64,000 bases of DNA from Streptacidiphilus albus JL83 (GCF_000744705.1 NZ_JQML01000001.1:9062017-9126016), one strand, 5' to 3'; counted from the stretch's first letter, positions 32,656-41,431 are shown. The notes: generated from the sequence alone by a model not told the origin. Made by a program: numbers and translations.

Positions 32656-32801
32656 CAGCACTCCGTGGCTCTCAGGTCTCGGCAGCCGGGGCTTACCGGC
32701 CCCGACCGCGGTCGGAAGAGCACGCTACGCCATGCCGGGGGAGCACCGCACCGGACCCGTTTCGAACCTCGTCCCACCTCGCCGCACTGTAGGTTCGGGG
32801 C

Positions 32802-32927
32802 ATGCGCCGACCGTCACGTGATCTCGTCACCGGATTCGTTGTGCTGGGGACGACGATCATCGTCATTGCCGGCCTGTTCCTCGTCTACGTGGACGGCATG
32901 CGGAACGGGATGCAGCACCTGCCCTGA
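32802..32927 (+). CDS. 41-residue single-pass membrane peptide
   Basis: The frame encodes a basic N-terminus (MRRPSRDLV), a hydrophobic helix (TGFVVLGTTIIVIAGLFLVYV) and a short tail ending in NGMQHLP. A weak AGG lies 10 bases upstream. The sharp hydrophobic block and good codon bias suggest a real small membrane protein of unknown role, though chance cannot be excluded at this length. Confidence 0.4.
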   Translation: MRRPSRDLVTGFVVLGTTIIVIAGLFLVYVDGMRNGMQHLP

Positions 32928-32980
32928 TGAGTCGAGCCGGCGAAGGGAGCCGCACCCCTCCCGTCGCCGGTGGCTCCGGT

Positions 32981-33550
32981 CTAGAGCTGGGTGGCGCCGC
33001 CGTCGACGAGCAGCTCTGCGCCGGTGGTGAAGGAACTCTGGTCCCCGGCCAGGTAGAGGGCGGTGGCGGCGACCTCGTCGGGGCGGCCCAGGCGGCCGAG
33101 CGGGGTCGGCGCGCCGGACTCCCCGGGTGCTGCGGCCGGATCGCCCTGCGGCAGTACGGCCCGCAGCCCGTCGCCGCCGGGAGTGGCGACGGGGCCCGGG
33201 GTGAGGGCGTTGACCCGGATACTGCGGCCGGCGAGTTCGGCGGCCCAGGTGCGGGCCAGACTGCGGATCGCGGCCTTGGTGGCGGCATAGACGCTCAGGC
33301 CGGGGACGCCGAGCAGGGCCGCGCTGGAGGACAGCAGGATCACCGAGGCGCCGGCCGACAGCAGCGGGAGGGCCTTCTGGACGGTGAAGACGGTGCCCTT
33401 GAGGTTGGTGGAGGTGGTGCGGTCGTACTCCTCCTCGGTGATCTCGCCGAGCGGGCCGTATCCGCCGCCCCCGGCGTTGGCCACCACGATGTCGAGTCGG
33501 CCGCTGCGCCGGGTGATCTCGGCGAAGAGCCGGTCGAGGTCGTCGAGCTC
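32981..33550 (-). pseudogene. SDR oxidoreductase missing its N-terminal nucleotide-binding part
   Basis: The frame reads LFAEITRRSGRLDIVVANAG, then SVILLSSSAALLG, YAATKAAIRSLARTWAAEL and the C-terminal LYLAGDQSSFTTGAELLVDG. These are the catalytic-region and C-terminal motifs of a classical SDR (NNAG-like NAG, S-x-Y-x-x-x-K). The first 55-60 residues with the TGxxxGIG NAD(P)-binding loop are absent. In their place the frame continues upstream into the C-terminal part of a TetR regulator (33551-33925). An internal ATG at 33562 could give at most 193 residues without a cofactor site, so the gene is almost certainly inactive. Confidence 0.75.
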
Positions 33551-33925
33551 GGTGCCGCGCATGGCGGCCCGGACGCTGAGCCCGTCGATCACGGTCAGGA
33601 TCTGCACGGCCGTCACATCGGGGTGGTCGGTGTGGAACTCGCCGCCGGCGACGCCGTCGTCGATCAGTGCGGCGAGGGAGTCCCTCCAGGCCACCATCTG
33701 GCGGGTGACCTCTTCCAGCAGCAGCAGCAGCGGTCGGCGGCGACCGGCCTGCCAGGCGTCGAGCCACAGCAGGCTGACCTCGTCGCGCTGCTCGCCGGCC
33801 ATGAGCGCCAGGAGGTTGCGGATCCGGCCCGTCGGGTCCTCGGCGCCCTGCTCGGCGGCGGCGAACACCTGCCGGCGTTCCCCTACGGCCGCGTGGGCGA
33901 ACGCGGTGGCCAGCAGCTCGTCATG
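33551..33925 (-). pseudogene. TetR regulator C-terminal fragment, fused in frame to the SDR remnant
   Basis: The segment encodes HDELLATAFAHAAVGERRQV, MAGEQRDEVSLLWLDAWQAG, RQMVAWRDSLAALIDDGV and VIDGLSVRAAMRG, which is the ligand-binding domain of a BetI-like TetR regulator. The helix-turn-helix that should precede HDELL (about 50 residues) is missing. Its 5' end stops abruptly where the plus-strand permease fragment begins. TetR regulators often neighbour SDR genes, so the fusion is probably a deletion relic of such a pair. Confidence 0.75.
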
Positions 33926-34435
33926 ATCGGCTCGATCACCAACAACGTCCTGACCGCCTACCGCTCCGGCCTCGCCCCGCAGGCGGTGGGCATCCCCTGG
34001 AAGCGGTCGGCCACCGTCTTCTTCGACGGCGTCACCGCCGTCGCCCTGACCCTGTACGCGCTGTTCATCTCCGACTTCCTGGACACCCTCAACAACGTCC
34101 TCACCCTCTCGGTGGCCGTGCTCGGACCCAGCATGGCCCTCTACGGCACCGACATCCTCCTGCGCCGCAACCGCTACGACGGCGAGCAGCTGCACGACGA
34201 GACCCCGGGCAGCCGCTACTGGTACCGGCACGGCGTCAACTGGGCCGGCGTCGGTGCACTGGTCCTCGGCACCGCGGCAGCCCTGCTGTGCGTCGACACC
34301 CCGGTCCTGGTCGGCCCGGTGGCCACGGCGCCGGACGGAGCGTGCGGCCACCGCGGCGCGGGGCGGGACGCAACCCGCGCTGTCCGCAGCGGCGCGGCCG
34401 CACACCAGCTGATCCGACCCGCCGTCAACCGGTGA
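33923..34435 (+). pseudogene. NCS1-type (purine/cytosine permease-like) transporter, 5'-truncated
   Basis: The segment begins SITNNVLTAYRSGLAPQAVG, then DTLNNVLTLSVAVLGPSMAL, then TDILLRRNRYDGEQLHDETP and NWAGVGALVLGTAAALLCV. These are the last helices of a nucleobase:cation symporter-1 family permease. The first eight or so helices and the start region are missing. The homology begins next to the truncation point of the minus-strand TetR fragment, so both genes were cut at about 33,925. The terminal 30 residues look like random read-through past the original stop. Confidence 0.7.
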
Positions 34436-34601
34436 CCGCGCCGGACGGACCGGCTGCGGCACAGCTGCGGAACAGGTTCATCCTCCCGTCATCCGGATCA
34501 TGGTGCGAGGTCGGCGCCGGTTCCGCCGGTACTGCGACGATCCGGGGCGAGGTGTCGTGTCCGTCCGGTCGACAGCCCCGAACCATCCGAAGGACCCCCA
34601 T

Positions 34602-35999
34602 ATGAACCGCACCGTCGCCACCGGCGTCGCCCTGGCCGTGACCCTGACGGCCACCGCCGTCACCCTCACCGGCGGCACCGCCTCGGCCCAGGACCTGAGG
34701 CGTACCCCGCACGTCGACCGGCACTACTACACGACGATGACGCCGTACCAGCCGCAGGAGGGACTCAACGGCTACCAGCGCGCGCCGAAGGGCTTCACCC
34801 CGGTCTTCACGGAGGACGTCATCCGTCACGGCGCGCGTGCCATGACGGACAGCAGCGACGTGGACGCGGTGCTCGCGGTGGTCCGGAGCGCGCAGGCCCA
34901 GGGGCAGCTGACCGGACTCGGTGCGCGACTGGGCCCCCAGGTGCAGGCGCTCCAGGCCGCTGCCACGTCCGTCGGCTACGGCAACCTCTCCGGCCTCGGG
35001 GTGCAGGAGCAGCAGCAGTTGGCGCTGCGCCTGGAACGTCGCCTGCCCTCGCTCTTCACCGCCATTGCCGCGAAGCAGGAGCCGATCGAGGTGGAGACCT
35101 CCGGCGTGGCCCGCGTCGTGGCGAGCGCCAACGCCTTCACCAGCAGCCTGGCCACCGGCGACCCGGCACTGGCCGGGCTGATCCAGGCCCCGGTGACCGA
35201 CAAGAACCTGCTGTACTTCCACAAGCAGCCGCAGAACGCCGACTACCAGGCGTACCTGGCGAGCGACCCGGAACTGGCCGCGGTGCTGGCCGAGATCGAC
35301 GGCGGGCCCAGCACCGTGGAGTCCGCCGAGCACATCGTCTCGCGCCTGTTCGACGCGCGCTTCGTCAAGGCGATGTCCAGCGCCGACCAGATCTCCTTCT
35401 CCACCTCGCTGTACAACCTCTACAGCGCCGCGCCCGACCTGAGCGTGGAGGCCCCGGACGTGGACCTCGATCCCTTCCTGCCGGCCCAGGACGCCCACTG
35501 GTTCGCCTACCTCGACGACGCCACGTCCTTCTACCAGAAGGGCCCGGCCTTCAGCGGACGCACCATCACCTACAACATGGCCAGTGTCCTGCTGGACGAC
35601 CTGTTCACCCAGGCCGAGGCGAAGGCCGACGGCAGCAGCGACGCGGGCGCCGTGCTCCGGTTCACCCATGCCGAGGAGATCATCCCGCTCGCCGTCCTGC
35701 TGGACCTGCCCGGCAGCACCGAGGCCGCGGACCCGGACCAGCCGTACACGTACCGGAACAACCCCTGGCGCGGCGCGCAGGTCACCCCGATGGCCGCGAA
35801 CGTCCAGTGGGACCTGTACGCCGGCCCCGCCGTGGGCGGCAGCCGCGGCAGTTCGACCGCCGCCGGGGGCAGCGAGTACCTGGTGCGGATGCTGTACAAC
35901 GAGAAGGAGACCGCCTTCAAGCCCTCCTGCAAGCCGATCGCCAAGGGCAGCTACTTCTACGACCTGAACGAGTTGGAGCGCTGCTTCAACCAGGGCTGA
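34602..35999 (+). CDS. Secreted histidine acid phosphatase (phytase/MINPP-like)
   Basis: This 465-residue protein has a signal peptide (MNRTVATGVALAVTLTATAV, cleavage near ASAQ) and the catalytic motif IRHGARAMTDSS (RHGxR) near residue 70, close to the N-terminus of the mature enzyme as in the branch 2 histidine phosphatase superfamily. A conserved FTHAEEIIPLAVLL (HAE) motif near residue 355 supplies the proton donor. Family members hydrolyse phosphate esters such as phytate or inositol polyphosphates outside the cell. It would scavenge phosphate, but no PhoP box was recognised. AAGGA precedes the ATG. The 166-base upstream region holds no gene. Confidence 0.85.
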   Translation: MNRTVATGVALAVTLTATAVTLTGGTASAQDLRRTPHVDRHYYTTMTPYQPQEGLNGYQRAPKGFTPVFTEDVIRHGARAMTDSSDVDAVLAVVRSAQAQGQLTGLGARLGPQVQALQAAATSVGYGNLSGLGVQEQQQLALRLERRLPSLFTAIAAKQEPIEVETSGVARVVASANAFTSSLATGDPALAGLIQAPVTDKNLLYFHKQPQNADYQAYLASDPELAAVLAEIDGGPSTVESAEHIVSRLFDARFVKAMSSADQISFSTSLYNLYSAAPDLSVEAPDVDLDPFLPAQDAHWFAYLDDATSFYQKGPAFSGRTITYNMASVLLDDLFTQAEAKADGSSDAGAVLRFTHAEEIIPLAVLLDLPGSTEAADPDQPYTYRNNPWRGAQVTPMAANVQWDLYAGPAVGGSRGSSTAAGGSEYLVRMLYNEKETAFKPSCKPIAKGSYFYDLNELERCFNQG

Positions 36000-36005
36000 C
36001 GCCCC

Positions 36006-36041
36006 CGCCCCCGGCCCCGGCTGCGCCCCCGGCCCCGGCTG
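36006..36041 (+). repeat. Two tandem 18-bp GC-rich repeats
   Basis: CGCCCCCGGCCCCGGCTG occurs twice in direct succession just past the phosphatase stop codon, followed by a GC-rich segment. It may be a slippage product, or part of a terminator. Confidence 0.6.
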
Positions 36042-36139
36042 CGCCCCGGGGCCGGGTGGCGCCCCGCGCATCCGGGGAAGCCCGTCGGGTGGACCGCCTC
36101 CGCAGGTCCCGGGCGAGTCGATCACCTGCTCGACCCGGG

Positions 36140-37003
36140 ATGGACGAGACTTCGAAGGTGATGAACCGTCAGACTGGATTTTCCCGGCGACTGCTCCTCG
36201 GCGCCGGTGGGGTCGCGCTGCTCAGTTCCTGCGCCCGGGCGCGGACCTCCGGTGACGCGCTGCCGAGCCGGGCCGAGCCGGGCCCGACCGGTTCGCATCC
36301 GCCGGCCGGGACGCCGCCCCGGCACCTGGCGGAGCCGTTGTCGGCGGTCCGGGGGACCGCCCCTCCGGCGGAGCAGCCGGAGTACTCGGTGGACGCCGGG
36401 CCGATGACCCTGGCCCTGACGTTCGACGACGGCCCGGGCCCTCGGTACACCGCCCAGGTCCTGGCGATCCTGCGCCGGTACGGCGTCACCGCGACCTTCT
36501 TCATGATCGGCGAGAACGTCGAGAAGTACTCCGACGTCCTGCGCCAGGTCCTGGCCGAGGGCCACCACGTGGGCAACCACACCTGGTCCCATCCCGACCT
36601 GGGCAAGCGGTCCGACGCCCAGGTCCGTACGGAGATCGAGCGCACCAGCGAGATCATCGCCGCGGCCGGACGCGTCCGGCCGCCGAGCCTGTTCCGCGCG
36701 CCTTACGGCTACTTCACCCGGGCGTCGTTCGACGTCTGCGCCGACCTCGGGCTGCGGCCGGTCTCCTGGTCGGTCGACCCCAGGGACTGGTCCAACCCCG
36801 GCGCCGACGCGATCGTCGACACGGTCCTGAGCCGGGCCTGCACCGGCTCGATCGTGCTGGAGCACGACGGCTGCCTCATCGACGGACCCATCGAGCCCGG
36901 TGGACCGGCGGACCGCTCCCAGACCGTCGCGGCCCTCGCCGACTACCTCCCCCGCCTCATCCACAACGGCTACCGCTTCACCGCGCTGGGGCCGCAGTCC
37001 TGA
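36140..37003 (+). CDS. Polysaccharide deacetylase (NodB-like), lipoprotein
   Basis: The protein is 287 residues from the ATG at 36140 (a second ATG at 36161 is possible; neither has an ideal ribosome-binding site). It has a twin-arginine-like leader SRRLLLGAGGVALLSSC ending in a lipobox cysteine. The NodB domain starts near residue 93: LALTFDDGPGPRYT, HVGNHTWSHPDLG, RAPYGYFTRAS and the C-terminal SIVLEHDGCL. Such enzymes remove acetyl groups from chitin oligomers or peptidoglycan. The next gene, a GntR regulator, carries a DasR-box-like operator, which would fit aminosugar control, but its own promoter has none that I see. Confidence 0.88.
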   Translation: MDETSKVMNRQTGFSRRLLLGAGGVALLSSCARARTSGDALPSRAEPGPTGSHPPAGTPPRHLAEPLSAVRGTAPPAEQPEYSVDAGPMTLALTFDDGPGPRYTAQVLAILRRYGVTATFFMIGENVEKYSDVLRQVLAEGHHVGNHTWSHPDLGKRSDAQVRTEIERTSEIIAAAGRVRPPSLFRAPYGYFTRASFDVCADLGLRPVSWSVDPRDWSNPGADAIVDTVLSRACTGSIVLEHDGCLIDGPIEPGGPADRSQTVAALADYLPRLIHNGYRFTALGPQS

Positions 37004-37071
37004 GCGGCCACCCCCCCGGCTGTCGAGGCGGCCCGGCGACCGGGTCGCCCAGGTTCTCCCCCTTTCCACCT

Positions 37072-37087
37072 ATTGGTCCAGACCAAT
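37072..37087 (+). promoter_or_regulatory. DasR-like operator (dre-type palindrome) upstream of the GntR gene
   Basis: ATTGGTC-CA-GACCAAT is a perfect 7-bp inverted repeat. It resembles the DasR response element (TGGTCTAGACCA core, here TGGTCCAGACCA) used by GntR regulators of N-acetylglucosamine metabolism in streptomycetes. A TATAGT hexamer (37092-37097) follows 4 bases downstream, so binding would overlap the promoter. Confidence 0.55.
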
Positions 37088-37149
37088 CCATTATAGTGTC
37101 GGTGCGCAGTCAAGTAATTACGCGAAGCGATCGTGGGGGTCTCTTCAGC

Positions 37150-38112
37150 ATGTCCGATATGCACTGTCCGCAGCGGCACGCCTTCGAGCGCGTCGCCCAG
37201 AACCTCAGCCGCCGTATCACGCAGGGTCAGTTCCCGCCCGGGCGCAATCTGCCCTCCGAGCGGGAACTGGCCCGCCAGTTCCAGGTCAACCGCCTGACCG
37301 TGCGCGCGGCGCTCGACCGGCTGGCCGATCAGGGCCTGGTCCGGGGCGACCGGATGGGCACCTATCCGCTCCCGCCCGGGGGCGCCGAAGGGGAGCCCGA
37401 GCCGAAGGCCCCGGTCCGCCCGGCGCCGGCCTTCCCCGGTGTGGTCATCGACCCGGACGAGTCCGCCGTCGCCACCTCCTGGCTCCAGCAGCACTCCCTG
37501 GAGCCCGAGGAGTCCGCGCTGCTCGCCGCGCGGCCCGGCGAGGCCAGCCTCGTCTACCACGAGCAACTGCTCGGCCATCAGGGAAGGGTGCTGCAGACGT
37601 CCCGCACCTGCCTGGCCCCGGATCTGGTGCGGCTGGTGCCACAGCTCGGACGCCTCCGCACCGCCCTCCACGGGCTGGGCGGCCGCGGCATCCCGGCCAG
37701 CCTCCAGGACCTGCCCCGATGGGCCGCCCGCGCCCGCGTCCTGCTGCAACCGGTACCCGTCGGCGCCGGGGGGGCAGCGGCCCGGTCGCTGCGCGACCAG
37801 TACGGCCGCATCCAGACCCACACCACCTACCTCCTGCCCGCGGACTCCGGACACGCGACCGCCGACTCCGGCCACTCGGCCGAATGCGCCCTGGGCCGGT
37901 CGCTGAGTCCGGTCGAACGCGCCTGGTTGGAGGCCTGGGCACTACCGGGCCCCCGGCACGGCGCCCTCGCCCTCCGTGCCTGCCTCATCCTGCTGAGCCA
38001 GGAGCACAGCGTGCCCGCGACCGCCCGCCAACTGGGCCTGTCCATCGCCCAGGTCACCGCCTGGTGCGCGCGCTTCCGGGCCGGCGGACTCCAGGCCCTG
38101 CGTCCCAACTGA
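37150..38112 (+). CDS. GntR family regulator with additional C-terminal helix-turn-helix
   Basis: The 320-residue protein starts at an ATG preceded by GGGGGT. An N-terminal GntR winged helix (RRITQGQFPPGRNLPSERELARQFQVNRLTVRAAL) is followed by a middle effector-like domain that does not match UTRA or FCD clearly. The C-terminus (about residues 255-318: LRACLILLSQEHSVPATARQ then LGLSIAQVTAWCARFRAGG) resembles the homeodomain-like HTH at the N-terminus of IS630-type transposases. A two-HTH arrangement is unusual for GntR proteins. The perfect palindrome 60 bases upstream suggests autoregulation. Confidence 0.8.
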   Translation: MSDMHCPQRHAFERVAQNLSRRITQGQFPPGRNLPSERELARQFQVNRLTVRAALDRLADQGLVRGDRMGTYPLPPGGAEGEPEPKAPVRPAPAFPGVVIDPDESAVATSWLQQHSLEPEESALLAARPGEASLVYHEQLLGHQGRVLQTSRTCLAPDLVRLVPQLGRLRTALHGLGGRGIPASLQDLPRWAARARVLLQPVPVGAGGAAARSLRDQYGRIQTHTTYLLPADSGHATADSGHSAECALGRSLSPVERAWLEAWALPGPRHGALALRACLILLSQEHSVPATARQLGLSIAQVTAWCARFRAGGLQALRPN

Positions 38113-38136
38113 CGCCCGTCACGCCCGTCACGCCCG

Positions 38137-38652
38137 TCAGCAGTCGAAGGCCGACCAGCAGATCTCGTTCCGCAACCGCTGGTCGTCCAGGACGAGTTCG
38201 CGAATCGCCGCCGGGAGCTGCTCCCGCTGCCAACGGCACTCGACCCGGCCGGCGCCCGCACCCTCCGGTCCGGGGGCGGTCGCACGCACGGCCTTGATCG
38301 CGTAGGCCGCGGCGCCCAGCTCGTGGGCGGCGACGTGCGCCACCACCGCCGCTTGGCCGGCAGCGTACCCGGCGTGCCGCGCGGCTCCGGTCAACTCCCG
38401 TGCCGCAGCCATGGCGTGGCCACCCGCCGCCCGGGACCGGGACATTGCGATCTCGCCGCGCGCCCAGGCCCGAACCTGCTCGATCGCCGCGCGGGGCCGC
38501 GGGTCCGAGGGCTGCGCCGACTCGAAGAGGTGCAGAACGTGCTCCGCGCACCCGGCAGCCCACAGGGCGAGGAGCCGGTGGTCGGCGTCCGTGAGCGTTC
38601 CCCCACGGCGGATGGTGGTGAAGCGGGGGTCGCGCTCTTTGGGGAGGATCAT
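38137..38652 (-). CDS. Imm-5-like immunity-type protein
   Basis: The 171-residue protein begins MILPKERDPRFTTIRRGGTL, then TDADHRLLALWAAGCAEHVL, then RPRAAIEQVRAWARGEIAMSRSRAAGGHAM and ends in NEICWSAFDC. This is the pattern of the Imm-5 type family, annotated as putative immunity proteins and seen in polymorphic-toxin neighbourhoods. No toxin gene is nearby, so it is an orphan here. It is nearly all helical with little sequence complexity and has a weak GGGAA ribosome-binding site. Confidence 0.75.
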   Translation of the reverse strand: MILPKERDPRFTTIRRGGTLTDADHRLLALWAAGCAEHVLHLFESAQPSDPRPRAAIEQVRAWARGEIAMSRSRAAGGHAMAAARELTGAARHAGYAAGQAAVVAHVAAHELGAAAYAIKAVRATAPGPEGAGAGRVECRWQREQLPAAIRELVLDDQRLRNEICWSAFDC

Positions 38653-38840
38653 GGTGTTCCCGGGGGTCGGCTGCCCACGCCCGGCGAGGGGGTTCAACGT
38701 CGGGCTGTGGAGCCAGAGTTTCACACCCTCGCCACCGCGGGCCGCGCCGCGGCGGTGGGAGGGGACCGGTCGACGCCGAGGTGGCGGCCCCATCCGCTGC
38801 TCCAGCCGCCGTGCCGGACGGCACCCCGTACGGGGTGCCG

Positions 38841-40244
38841 TCAGTCGAGCGCGAGGTCGAGCAGGGCGTTCTCGATCACCTCGGGCATGGCCGGGTGAAT
38901 CCAGTACTGCCTCCTGGCCATGGAGCGGGCGTCCAGACCGAACGACATGGCCTGGATCAGGGTCTGGATCAGCGTCGGAGCCTCGGGGCCGATGATGTGC
39001 GCGCCGAGCAGTTCGCCGGTGGCGGGGTCCGCCAGGATCTTCGCGAAGCTGGTGGTGTCCTCCATGGCCCAGCCGTAGGCGATCCGGCTGTAGTCCTGGG
39101 TCGAGGACACATAGGTCCGGCCGAGGGCCTGGGCCTGCTGCTCGGTCAGCCCCACCGAGGCGATCCTGGGCGAGGAGAAGACCGCGTGGGGGACGTAGCG
39201 GTGGTCGGAGGTCCAGGGATCCTCCGGATGCAGCAGGTTGTGCTGGACGGTGCGCGCCTCGTGGTTCGCGACGTGCTTGAGCTGCCACGGGGAGGAGACG
39301 TCACCGAGGGCCCAGACCCCGGGGACCGATGTCTCCTGCCGACCGTCCACGACGATGCGGCCGTCCGGGTGCAGTGCGAGCCCGCCGGCGGCGGCGTCCA
39401 CGAGGTCGGAGTTGGGCCGGCGGCCGGTGGCCACCAGCAGCTCGTCGGTTTCCAGCGCCTCCCGACCCCCGGGGCCCTCCAGGTCGAGAACCAGCTCGTC
39501 CCCCGCCCGGGCGATGCCCGACAGCTTGCGGTTCAGACGGACGTCCCAGCCGGCCCGCGCCAGCTCGGTGAACCGTCGTGCCACGTCCAGGTCCTCGTGC
39601 CGCAGCAGCACGCCGCCCCGGGCGATCAGCGTGATGTCGACGCCCAGGGCGGAGAACACGTGGGCCATCTCGGCGGCGACGAAGCCCGAGCCCAGGACGG
39701 CCATCCGGCGCGGCAGCCGCTCCATCCGCATGACGGTGTCACTGGTGTGGTAGCCGATGCCCGGCTCCAGGCCCGGGACGTCGGGGATGTCCGGGCGACT
39801 GCCGACCGCCACCACGACCCGGTCGGCAGTGATCGTGGTGGGCCCCTCGGCCGTCTCGACGGTCAGTCGGCGCTCGCCGGTGAAACGGGCGGCGCCCCGG
39901 TAGAGAGTGACGTTCTCGCTCCCCGTGGCGCGGTAGCGCTCGCCGCCGGCCGCGATGGGGTCGATGCGGCCGAAGATCCGGTCGCGCACGGCGGGCCAGT
40001 CGACGCCGCGGAGAGCCAGGTCGACGCCCAGGGCCGCGCCGTGCTTCGGCGCGTCGGCGGTGTCCGCGGTGTGCACGAACATCTTGGTCGGGATGCAGCC
40101 GACGTTGAGGCAGGTGCCGCCGTAGCTGCCGAGCGGGCCGACGCCCTTCTCGACGATGGCCACCTTCCAGTCCGCGAACCGTTCGTCGACGACAGAGTTG
40201 CCGGAGCCGGAGCCGACGACGACGAGATCGAAGTGCTGGTCCAT
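38841..40244 (-). CDS. mtr: Mycothione reductase
   Basis: The 467-residue flavoprotein disulfide reductase starts MDQHFDLVVVGSGSGNSVVD (FAD-binding GxGxGN). The redox-active disulfide is GGTCLNVGCIPTKMFVHTAD, and an NAD(P)H-binding VLGSGFVAAEMAHVFSALG follows. The second FAD motif is GVWALGDVSS, and the dimer interface has the catalytic HP in YWIHPAMPE near the end. It reduces mycothiol disulfide, the actinobacterial thiol buffer, with NADPH. The VVVGSGSGNSVVD start separates it from glutathione reductase and points to Mtr. It is divergent from the hydrolase at 40429. Confidence 0.92.
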   Translation of the reverse strand: MDQHFDLVVVGSGSGNSVVDERFADWKVAIVEKGVGPLGSYGGTCLNVGCIPTKMFVHTADTADAPKHGAALGVDLALRGVDWPAVRDRIFGRIDPIAAGGERYRATGSENVTLYRGAARFTGERRLTVETAEGPTTITADRVVVAVGSRPDIPDVPGLEPGIGYHTSDTVMRMERLPRRMAVLGSGFVAAEMAHVFSALGVDITLIARGGVLLRHEDLDVARRFTELARAGWDVRLNRKLSGIARAGDELVLDLEGPGGREALETDELLVATGRRPNSDLVDAAAGGLALHPDGRIVVDGRQETSVPGVWALGDVSSPWQLKHVANHEARTVQHNLLHPEDPWTSDHRYVPHAVFSSPRIASVGLTEQQAQALGRTYVSSTQDYSRIAYGWAMEDTTSFAKILADPATGELLGAHIIGPEAPTLIQTLIQAMSFGLDARSMARRQYWIHPAMPEVIENALLDLALD

Positions 40245-40428
40245 GATGGGGAATCCCTTTCTGCTGGCGGAGGCGGCGGTGGTGCTCCGCCCGCTCCGGA
40301 GCCGATCCTGCCAGGCCCGCAGGGGTCGGCGTGGCCCGACGATCGCGCCGGGGTGATTGAACTCGGGGCTCTGCTTGGTGAGAGGGTGGGATGCGGAATT
40401 CCAACCCACACGAAGGCAGGACCCGGAC

Positions 40429-41190
40429 ATGACGGCCGTACACGGCAGCACTGTCGAAATCCCGACCCAGGACGGCACGGCGGATGCGTACTTCGTCCAC
40501 CCCGAGGGCGACGGACGCCACCCGGCGGTGGTGCTCTACCAGGACGCGTTCGGGCCGCGGCCGGCGCTGAACGCGATGGCCGACCGGCTGGCCGCCGAGG
40601 GCTACGCCGTCCTGGTGCCCAACGTCTTCTACCGCGAGGGCCGCGCCCCGGTGGTGCAGCTCCCCGCGTTCATCGACCACGAGAACCGCGGCGAGCTGTT
40701 CGGGCAGCTGATGCCGCTGATGCAGGGCCTGACACCGGATCTGCTGGTCGCCGACGCGCACGCCTACCTCGGCTGGCTCGCCGACCGCCCGGAGGTCGCC
40801 GAGGGGCCGGTCGGCATCACCGGCTACTGCATGGGCGCCCGGCTCGCCCTGTACACCGCGGGCGCCTACCCGGACCGGGTGGCCGCGGTCGGCGGGTTCC
40901 ACGGCGGGCGGCTGGCCACCGACCAGCCCGACAGCCCGCACCTGGCGGCTGCCACGATGACGGCGGAGGCGTACTTCGGCCACGCCGACCAGGACCAGTC
41001 GATGCCGCCCGAGCAGCAGGAGCGCCTGGACAAGGCCCTCACCGAGGCCGGCGTCGCCCATCGCAGCGAGGTGTACCAGGGGGCGGGCCACGGCTACACC
41101 CAGTCCGACACCTCCGAGTTCGACGCGGAGGCGACGGAGCGTCACTGGGCGGCGCTGCTCGACCTGTTCGGCCGCACGCTGCGCGGCTGA
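40429..41190 (+). CDS. Dienelactone hydrolase family protein
   Basis: This 253-residue alpha/beta hydrolase has the nucleophile in GITGYCMGARLALYTAG (GxCxG, cysteine in place of serine) near residue 140. The oxyanion region AVVLYQDAFGPRP lies near residue 32, an acid is in GHADQDQSMPP, and the C-terminal histidine is in YQGAGHGYTQSD. The Cys-Asp-His set is that of dienelactone hydrolases, which open lactone rings in aromatic degradation. Many paralogs act on other esters. AGG precedes the ATG. It is divergent from mtr across a 184-base region without a gene and convergent with the epimerase remnant. Confidence 0.88.
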   Translation: MTAVHGSTVEIPTQDGTADAYFVHPEGDGRHPAVVLYQDAFGPRPALNAMADRLAAEGYAVLVPNVFYREGRAPVVQLPAFIDHENRGELFGQLMPLMQGLTPDLLVADAHAYLGWLADRPEVAEGPVGITGYCMGARLALYTAGAYPDRVAAVGGFHGGRLATDQPDSPHLAAATMTAEAYFGHADQDQSMPPEQQERLDKALTEAGVAHRSEVYQGAGHGYTQSDTSEFDAEATERHWAALLDLFGRTLRG

Positions 41191-41226
41191 CCGCGCGCTG
41201 GGCCCGCCGGTCGGGGCGGCCCGGGT

Positions 41227-41424
41227 TCAGCCCCCGGGCCGTCCCGACGCCGTCCCCGAAGTGGACCACTGACCGCTGGTGCGGAACCACTGGACGGTCT
41301 GCTCCAGGCCTTCGCGCAGCGGGGTCGGCTCGACCTCGGGGAACAGGGAGCGCAGCCGGGCGTTGTCCGCCCGGGAGTGCGTGACGTCGCCGGTGCGGCG
41401 GGAGGCCGGGGCATCGGCGTTCAT
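41227..41424 (-). CDS. Truncated ORF, C-terminal fragment of an NAD-dependent epimerase
   Basis: The frame encodes 65 residues; TGDVTHSRADNARLRSLFPE and VEPTPLREGLEQTVQWFR match the C-terminus of UDP-glucose/dTDP-glucose epimerases (extended SDRs). The whole Rossmann core is missing. However, an AGGAG site lies 4 bases before its ATG, and it starts 7 bases after the YcaO stop, so it could be translated as the last ORF of the RiPP-like operon. I cannot tell whether it is a functional remnant or decay. Confidence 0.5.
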   Translation of the reverse strand: MNADAPASRRTGDVTHSRADNARLRSLFPEVEPTPLREGLEQTVQWFRTSGQWSTSGTASGRPGG

Positions 41425-41431
41425 GGGGCTC

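Noticed and set aside
37150..38112. An IS630 transposase
   Set aside because: Only the small HTH-like end is present; there is no DDE catalytic domain and no inverted repeats, and the N-terminus is a clear GntR HTH.
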